From positions 1 through 64,000 of the forward strand of contig NZ_UTBZ01000168.1 of assembly GCF_900580865.1 (NCBI RefSeq): 64,000 nucleotides of DNA, in the 5' to 3' direction. The DNA is from Pseudomonas viridiflava (lineage in GTDB: Bacteria; Pseudomonadota; Gammaproteobacteria; Pseudomonadales; Pseudomonadaceae). Position numbers and translations under genes: made by a program. This document shows positions 60,411 through 64,000 of this stretch, piece after piece (the stretch's first letter is position 1; each line of letters opens with the position of its first letter). The notes beneath the pieces are model-generated. The model did not search any database. It saw nothing but the letters and a program-made list of their open reading frames with translations, and had not been told where the DNA came from.

Positions 60411-60713
60411 TCAGCTGAGTTTGGTGCTGGAACGACGGATGATCTTGATCGAGTGGGTCAGCGTCGGCTTGCGGGTCACGCTGATCGCACGGCGGTTGAC
60501 GGTGTCGATGGTGATGTTCCAGAAACCGGTGCTCGGTGCGGTGATACGGGCCGGGAAGGTGTCGAAGGCGCCGCCGTGATAGGTGTGACGGCCGCCATTC
60601 TTGAAGCTGCGGAAGTTGGCGTCGTTCATCAGACGGATGTTGCACATTTGCGAGCATTGGATGACGACGATGTCGTCTTCGTTGAGGTGTTCGCGCTGGT
60701 GAATGAATTTCAT
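60411..60713 (-). CDS. DUF1883-domain protein
   Basis: This 100-residue protein (MKFIHQREHLNEDDIVVIQCSQMCNIRLMND...) with SFKNGGRHTYHGGAFDTFPARI matches the DUF1883 family of small beta-rich bacterial proteins. GGAGG is 5 bases before ATG 60713. Function is unknown; it precedes the 58-residue gene. Confidence 0.8.
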   Translation of the reverse strand: MKFIHQREHLNEDDIVVIQCSQMCNIRLMNDANFRSFKNGGRHTYHGGAFDTFPARITAPSTGFWNITIDTVNRRAISVTRKPTLTHSIKIIRRSSTKLS

Positions 60714-60923
60714 GGGCGCCTCCAGAAGGGCTTTTTCTACAAAATCAAAACGATAGCTTGTAATTGCGCGCAGTTTATCAGCCCGCACGGGTTATTATCT
60801 GGCCGTCGGGCGTAGCTTTGACAATTTTGAACAGATATTCGCGATTGGATGCGGGTTAAATGCAAAAGGCCCCGGAGAAAAACGGCATTTGTGCTGTCGG
60901 ACGGTCTTTAACGGAGGTTTTGT

Positions 60924-61280
60924 ATGAAGTGGGGTGTGGTGTGTCTGCCGTTGGTTCTGGCTGTGGGTGGTTGTGCGAGTGTTTCCGAAATCAATGAAAC
61001 GCTGCCGACCATGAGCGTGATCTCCGGCAAGAAACCCCATGAATATGCCCAGTGTCTGGCCGACAAACTGGCAGACAGCCGCGGCGCGCTGCAAATGCAG
61101 CCGCACAAGGACGGGGTTCGGGTCATCGTGCCGGGGAAACTTTCCACCGGCGCCGCAGCGGTGTTTGATATCGAAGATCGCTCCGGCGGCAGCAGCATCA
61201 AATTGCATGAGCGCATGTCGAATGTGCCGGTTCGCCCGCGTGACGTGCAAAAGGCCGCCAATGCGTGTATTTCCGGCTGA
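60924..61280 (+). CDS. Putative lipoprotein, 118 residues
   Basis: The N-terminus has a lipobox (VLAVGGC-AS), so the mature protein is lipid-anchored. The rest (EYAQCLADKLADSRG... LHERMSNVPVRPRDVQKAANAC) has no named domain I know. GGAGG lies 7-11 bases before ATG 60924. Confidence 0.8.
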   Translation: MKWGVVCLPLVLAVGGCASVSEINETLPTMSVISGKKPHEYAQCLADKLADSRGALQMQPHKDGVRVIVPGKLSTGAAAVFDIEDRSGGSSIKLHERMSNVPVRPRDVQKAANACISG

Positions 61281-61351
61281 TAGACTGACAGTCATCAGCA
61301 CCGATGCCGTCGCAGTCATGCTGTGACGGCATTTTCATTTCTGGAGTCGCG

Positions 61352-61582
61352 ATGAAGCGAGAGCAAGTACGGGAGCGCCACGTAGAGGGCCTTATCTCTG
61401 CCACCCATGTCATCCAGAACCCGGCGAATCCGGGGGAGTGGATCGTGTTTTTCAAGAAAAGCGCCGGTCGCAGTTACTTCCTGGTGGACGATAACGACGA
61501 AGTCGAATCCTTCAACCGTCTCGACGATCTGATCGAAGTCGTGCGCGGACTCGGAATCAAATTCGCCGAAATTCATATGTAA
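61352..61582 (+). CDS. Small hypothetical protein, 76 residues
   Basis: This short protein ends DLIEVVRGLGIKFAEIHM and has WIVFFKKSAGRSYFLVDDNDEVESFN. ATG 61352 follows GGAG; the in-frame 61304 start is not needed. It is a commonly seen type of conserved pseudomonad small protein, function unknown. Confidence 0.7.
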   Translation: MKREQVRERHVEGLISATHVIQNPANPGEWIVFFKKSAGRSYFLVDDNDEVESFNRLDDLIEVVRGLGIKFAEIHM

Positions 61583-61585
61583 GGT

Positions 61586-61879
61586 CTATTTGCAGACCAC
61601 GACAACGCTGCGGTTTTTGTAGTTGCCGACATCGACGCCCAGGGTTTTATCGCTTTCTTTCGGCTGTGGCGTGCCGTCAGTGCCAACAATGCGATAGCCA
61701 GTGCCTGCACAGGACGCATCGGCTTTTTCATAGCAGGTCGCCCAGGAGTTGGCTTCGCCGGAGCAGTCGATCGCAAGCCCCTGTTCACCGTTGTTCAGGT
61801 AGGTGGGTTGTGAGGTGGCACAGCCGGCCAGTGCCACTACCGCGATCAGTGGCAGAAATTTTTTCAGGGTCATGTTCAT
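61586..61879 (-). CDS. Putative lipoprotein, 97 residues
   Basis: A signal and lipobox (VVALAGC-AT) are followed by a small Cys-containing domain (DCSGEANSWATCYEKADASCAGTGYRIVG). Such proteins are common outer-membrane or periplasmic lipoproteins of unknown role. It is convergent with the 76-residue gene, with only 3 bases between. Confidence 0.8.
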   Translation of the reverse strand: MNMTLKKFLPLIAVVALAGCATSQPTYLNNGEQGLAIDCSGEANSWATCYEKADASCAGTGYRIVGTDGTPQPKESDKTLGVDVGNYKNRSVVVVCK

Positions 61880-61963
61880 GGTCTTCAGCGAGGGGGACTA
61901 AACGCTCTGACAGCGCCGGTGTGAAAAGGTTATAGCGTTTGGCCACTTGTTTGTACGTGGGCA

Positions 61964-61991
61964 CAAAAAAGCCCTGCTCAAGGGCAGGGCT
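61964..61991 (-). terminator. Intrinsic terminator after the 61-residue gene
   Basis: Read on the minus strand, AGCCCTGC and GCAGGGCT pair across six bases and are followed by TTTTTT. Confidence 0.85.
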
Positions 61992-62009
61992 GGGGCATAT
62001 CGCAGCCGA

Positions 62010-62195
62010 TCAGTCCTGATCTTTGCCACGGCGCTTGGCCGATGCCGGAGTGTCCGTGAATACGGAAGCAACATCGGTCGCCATTTGCTCGCTGTCGAAA
62101 GGCCCGGCGATGTGCTCGCCGTTGGTGGTGGTCAGCGTCCACTTGCCGTCTTTCTTGTCGATCACATACCCGTTGATGATTTTTACCGCGGCCAT
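62010..62195 (-). CDS. Small hypothetical protein, 61 residues
   Basis: This small protein (KIINGYVIDKKDGKWTLTTTNGEHIAGPFD) has a basic tail SAKRRGKDQD. No family is recognised. It has a good terminator just downstream, and GAGAC upstream of ATG 62195. Confidence 0.65.
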   Translation of the reverse strand: MAAVKIINGYVIDKKDGKWTLTTTNGEHIAGPFDSEQMATDVASVFTDTPASAKRRGKDQD

Positions 62196-62453
62196 CTATC
62201 TGTCTCGTTCGCTGGTTCAAAGGCGCCATGATACCGGCAAATGCTCGCATTGGGGGGCGATCAGCGTATGGTGATTCAGTTTGCCGGCAGCTTTGAGCTA
62301 CGCTGATCTGGCTGCGCCCGGATGTCGATGGAACTATCGGCGAGAATATTTCTCTATGTTGGCATCGGTTAGCCAGTGCGGGGCATTGTAAGGTGCACGC
62401 CGCCTGATTAGACTGCGCCGAAACTCGTACACACAGCCCTTTCAAGGACTTAT

Positions 62454-63293
62454 ATGATCAAGAAATGCTTGTTCCCAGCAGCCGGTTACGGTACTCGCTT
62501 CCTGCCAGCGACTAAAGCCATGCCTAAAGAAATGCTGCCGGTGGTAAACAAGCCACTGATCCAGTACGGCGTTGAAGAAGCTCTGGACGCTGGCCTGACG
62601 GAAATCTCCATCGTCACCGGTCGTGGCAAGCGTGCTCTGGAAGACCACTTCGACATCAGCTACGAGCTGGAAAACCAGATCAAAGGCACCGACAAAGAGA
62701 AATACCTGGTCGGCATCCGCAAACTGCTCGACGAGTGTTCGTTCTCCTACACCCGTCAGACCGAAATGAAAGGCCTGGGCCACGCGATCCTGACCGGTCG
62801 CCCGCTGATCGGTGACGAACCGTTCGCCGTGGTGCTGGCGGACGACCTGTGCGTCAACCTCGAAGGCGACGGCGTACTGACCCAGATGGTCAAACTGTAC
62901 AAGCAGTTCCGCTGCTCGATCATCGCCATCCAGGAAGTCGATCCGCAGGAAACCAGCAAGTACGGCGTTATCGCTGGCGAGATGATCCGCGATGACATCT
63001 ACCGCGTTCACAGCATGGTCGAGAAACCAAAACCGGAAGACGCACCGTCGAACCTGGCGATCATCGGCCGTTACATCCTGACCCCGGACATCTTCGACCT
63101 GATCGAACAGACCGAGCCAGGCAAGGGTGGCGAAATCCAGATCACCGACGCCCTGATGAAACAAGCCCAGAACGGCTGCGTGATGGCCTATAAGTTCAAA
63201 GGCAAGCGTTTCGACTGCGGTGGCGCTGAAGGCTACATCGAAGCGACCAACTTCTGCTTCGAGAACTTCTACAAGACTGGCAAGGCTTACTAA
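62454..63293 (+). CDS. galU: UTP--glucose-1-phosphate uridylyltransferase
   Basis: This 279-residue nucleotidyltransferase makes UDP-glucose. It has the N-terminal CLFPAAGYGTRFLPATKAMPKEMLPVVNKPLIQYGVEEAL, AVVLADDLCV and KFKGKRFDCGGAEGYIEA. It is a typical GalU of Pseudomonas and feeds exopolysaccharide and LPS synthesis. ATG 62454 follows AAGGA. Confidence 0.97.
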   Translation: MIKKCLFPAAGYGTRFLPATKAMPKEMLPVVNKPLIQYGVEEALDAGLTEISIVTGRGKRALEDHFDISYELENQIKGTDKEKYLVGIRKLLDECSFSYTRQTEMKGLGHAILTGRPLIGDEPFAVVLADDLCVNLEGDGVLTQMVKLYKQFRCSIIAIQEVDPQETSKYGVIAGEMIRDDIYRVHSMVEKPKPEDAPSNLAIIGRYILTPDIFDLIEQTEPGKGGEIQITDALMKQAQNGCVMAYKFKGKRFDCGGAEGYIEATNFCFENFYKTGKAY

Positions 63294-63315
63294 GAGCGCT
63301 TGATCAGTTTGTAAG

Positions 63316-63340
63316 AAAAACCCGCTTCGGCGGGTTTTTT
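63316..63340 (+). terminator. Intrinsic terminator after galU
   Basis: AAAAACCCGC and GCGGGTTTTT pair around a TTCG loop and end in a T-run. Confidence 0.95.
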
Positions 63341-63422
63341 CATTTTTGCGTCCCCATATGAATGGCAGTGCTTGCCCAATAAGTGTCTGCAGGTATGCTG
63401 ATCCCCTGCCGAGGAGATAGAA

Positions 63423-64000
63423 ATGGCCTACGATTTTGACCTTTATGTGATTGGTGCCGGTTCCGGTGGTGTGCGCGCTGCGCGTTTTGCGGCCGGGTTC
63501 GGCGCGAAAGTGGCGGTGGCGGAGAGTCGTTATCTGGGTGGGACCTGCGTCAACGTTGGCTGTGTGCCGAAAAAGTTGCTGGTGTACGGCGCGCATTTCG
63601 CCGAAGACTTTGAGCAGGCGTCCGGTTTTGGCTGGAGCCTGGGCGAAGCGAATTTCGATTGGGCGACGCTGATCGCCAACAAGGATCGCGAGATCAATCG
63701 CCTCAACGGCATTTACCGCAATCTGCTGGTCAACAGCGGCGTGACCTTGCATGAAGCGCACGCGAAGATCGTTGGCCCGCATGAGGTTGAGGTGAATGGC
63801 GAGCGCTTTACTGCGAAAAACATTCTGATCGCCACCGGTGGCTGGCCGCAGATTCCGGAGATTCCGGGGCGCGAGCACGCGATCGGTTCCAATGAAGCGT
63901 TCTTCCTGAAAGAACTGCCAAAGCGTGTACTGGTGGTTGGCGGCGGTTACATCGCGGTCGAGTTCGCCGGGATTTTCCACGGCCTCGGTGCGAACACTAC
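63423..64000 (+). CDS. gor: Glutathione-disulfide reductase, N-terminal part (cut by window edge)
   Basis: The frame begins at ATG 63423 after GAGGAG and stays open to the end of the window, giving 192 residues. It has the FAD motif YVIGAGSGGVRAAR, the redox disulfide in GGTCVNVGCVPKK, and the start of the NADPH domain VLVVGGGYIAVEFAG. The fixed-order glutathione reductase features fit Gor, which reduces oxidised glutathione with NADPH. Confidence 0.95.
   Translation, partial: MAYDFDLYVIGAGSGGVRAARFAAGFGAKVAVAESRYLGGTCVNVGCVPKKLLVYGAHFAEDFEQASGFGWSLGEANFDWATLIANKDREINRLNGIYRNLLVNSGVTLHEAHAKIVGPHEVEVNGERFTAKNILIATGGWPQIPEIPGREHAIGSNEAFFLKELPKRVLVVGGGYIAVEFAGIFHGLGANT

Noticed and set aside
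62442..63980. A 512-residue minus-strand ORF
   Set aside because: It is antisense to galU and gor and crosses the galU terminator.

Overview
The window is chromosomal DNA of a fluorescent pseudomonad, most likely of the Pseudomonas fluorescens group. It is GC-rich and carries several Pseudomonas-type REP/BIME palindromes. It has the gacA-uvrC-pgsA-tRNA gene order and class-typical versions of modABC, yejABEF, ada/alkB, galU and gor. There is no phage, insertion sequence, CRISPR array or rRNA.

Layout. (1) 1-1890: a chelatase gene in which an AAA+ ChlI-like frame and a von Willebrand (ChlD-like) frame are joined by a textbook -1 frameshift site: an A-AAA-AAG heptamer, a 5-nt spacer and a 14-bp hairpin. 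(2) 2065-5674: a phospholipase-D-like protein and a TerC/CBS/CorC membrane protein. (3) 5917-7967: a RelE-type toxin-antitoxin pair, then a small cassette of two paralogous beta-sandwich proteins around a thioredoxin-like protein. (4) 8310-15452: a sigma-54-promoted ABC importer, RidA, IclR regulator, PLP dehydratase and 2-keto-3-deoxygluconate kinase, which together suggest D-glucosaminate catabolism. (5) 15562-23473: a parvulin, a hybrid sensor kinase, an orphan PilT/PilU-like ATPase and a 1227-residue toxin-like protein of lower GC. (6) 23523-29490: 3-hydroxybutyrate/acetoacetate catabolism (permease, dehydrogenase, acetoacetyl-CoA synthetase) with its sigma-54 activator, promoter and two matching palindromic sites. 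(7) 29658-35193: the yejABEF peptide importer. (8) 35327-37990: a second parvulin, a leaderless lipase and a triple-repeat protein. (9) 38046-39587: a DAHP synthase preceded by two aromatic-codon-rich leader ORFs flanking an intrinsic terminator. (10) 39739-44668: an amidohydrolase, a GNAT enzyme, gacA, uvrC, pgsA and tRNA-Gly, -Cys and -Leu. (11) 44800-47769: accessory genes (NYN RNase-like, metallo-beta-lactamase fold, small proteins). (12) 47841-64000: an ABC-F ATPase, topoisomerase IB, modABC with a ModE-like palindrome, nitronate monooxygenase, a secreted Gly/Trp/Tyr-rich protein, a quinone-type oxidoreductase, ada-alkB, small proteins, galU and the start of gor.

How the parts work together. 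Three carbon or nitrogen modules are self-contained: glucosaminate import and conversion to KDPG, ketone-body use, and peptide uptake. The first two carry sigma-54 promoters, consistent with control by a dedicated activator or by nitrogen status. Two RNA-level control devices stand out. The frameshift signal lets one chelatase gene make both a small (ChlI-like) and a medium (ChlD-like) subunit for cobalamin synthesis. The DAHP synthase leader looks like transcription attenuation responding to aromatic amino acid supply. Function calls come from reading translations and motifs by eye; no database search was possible.
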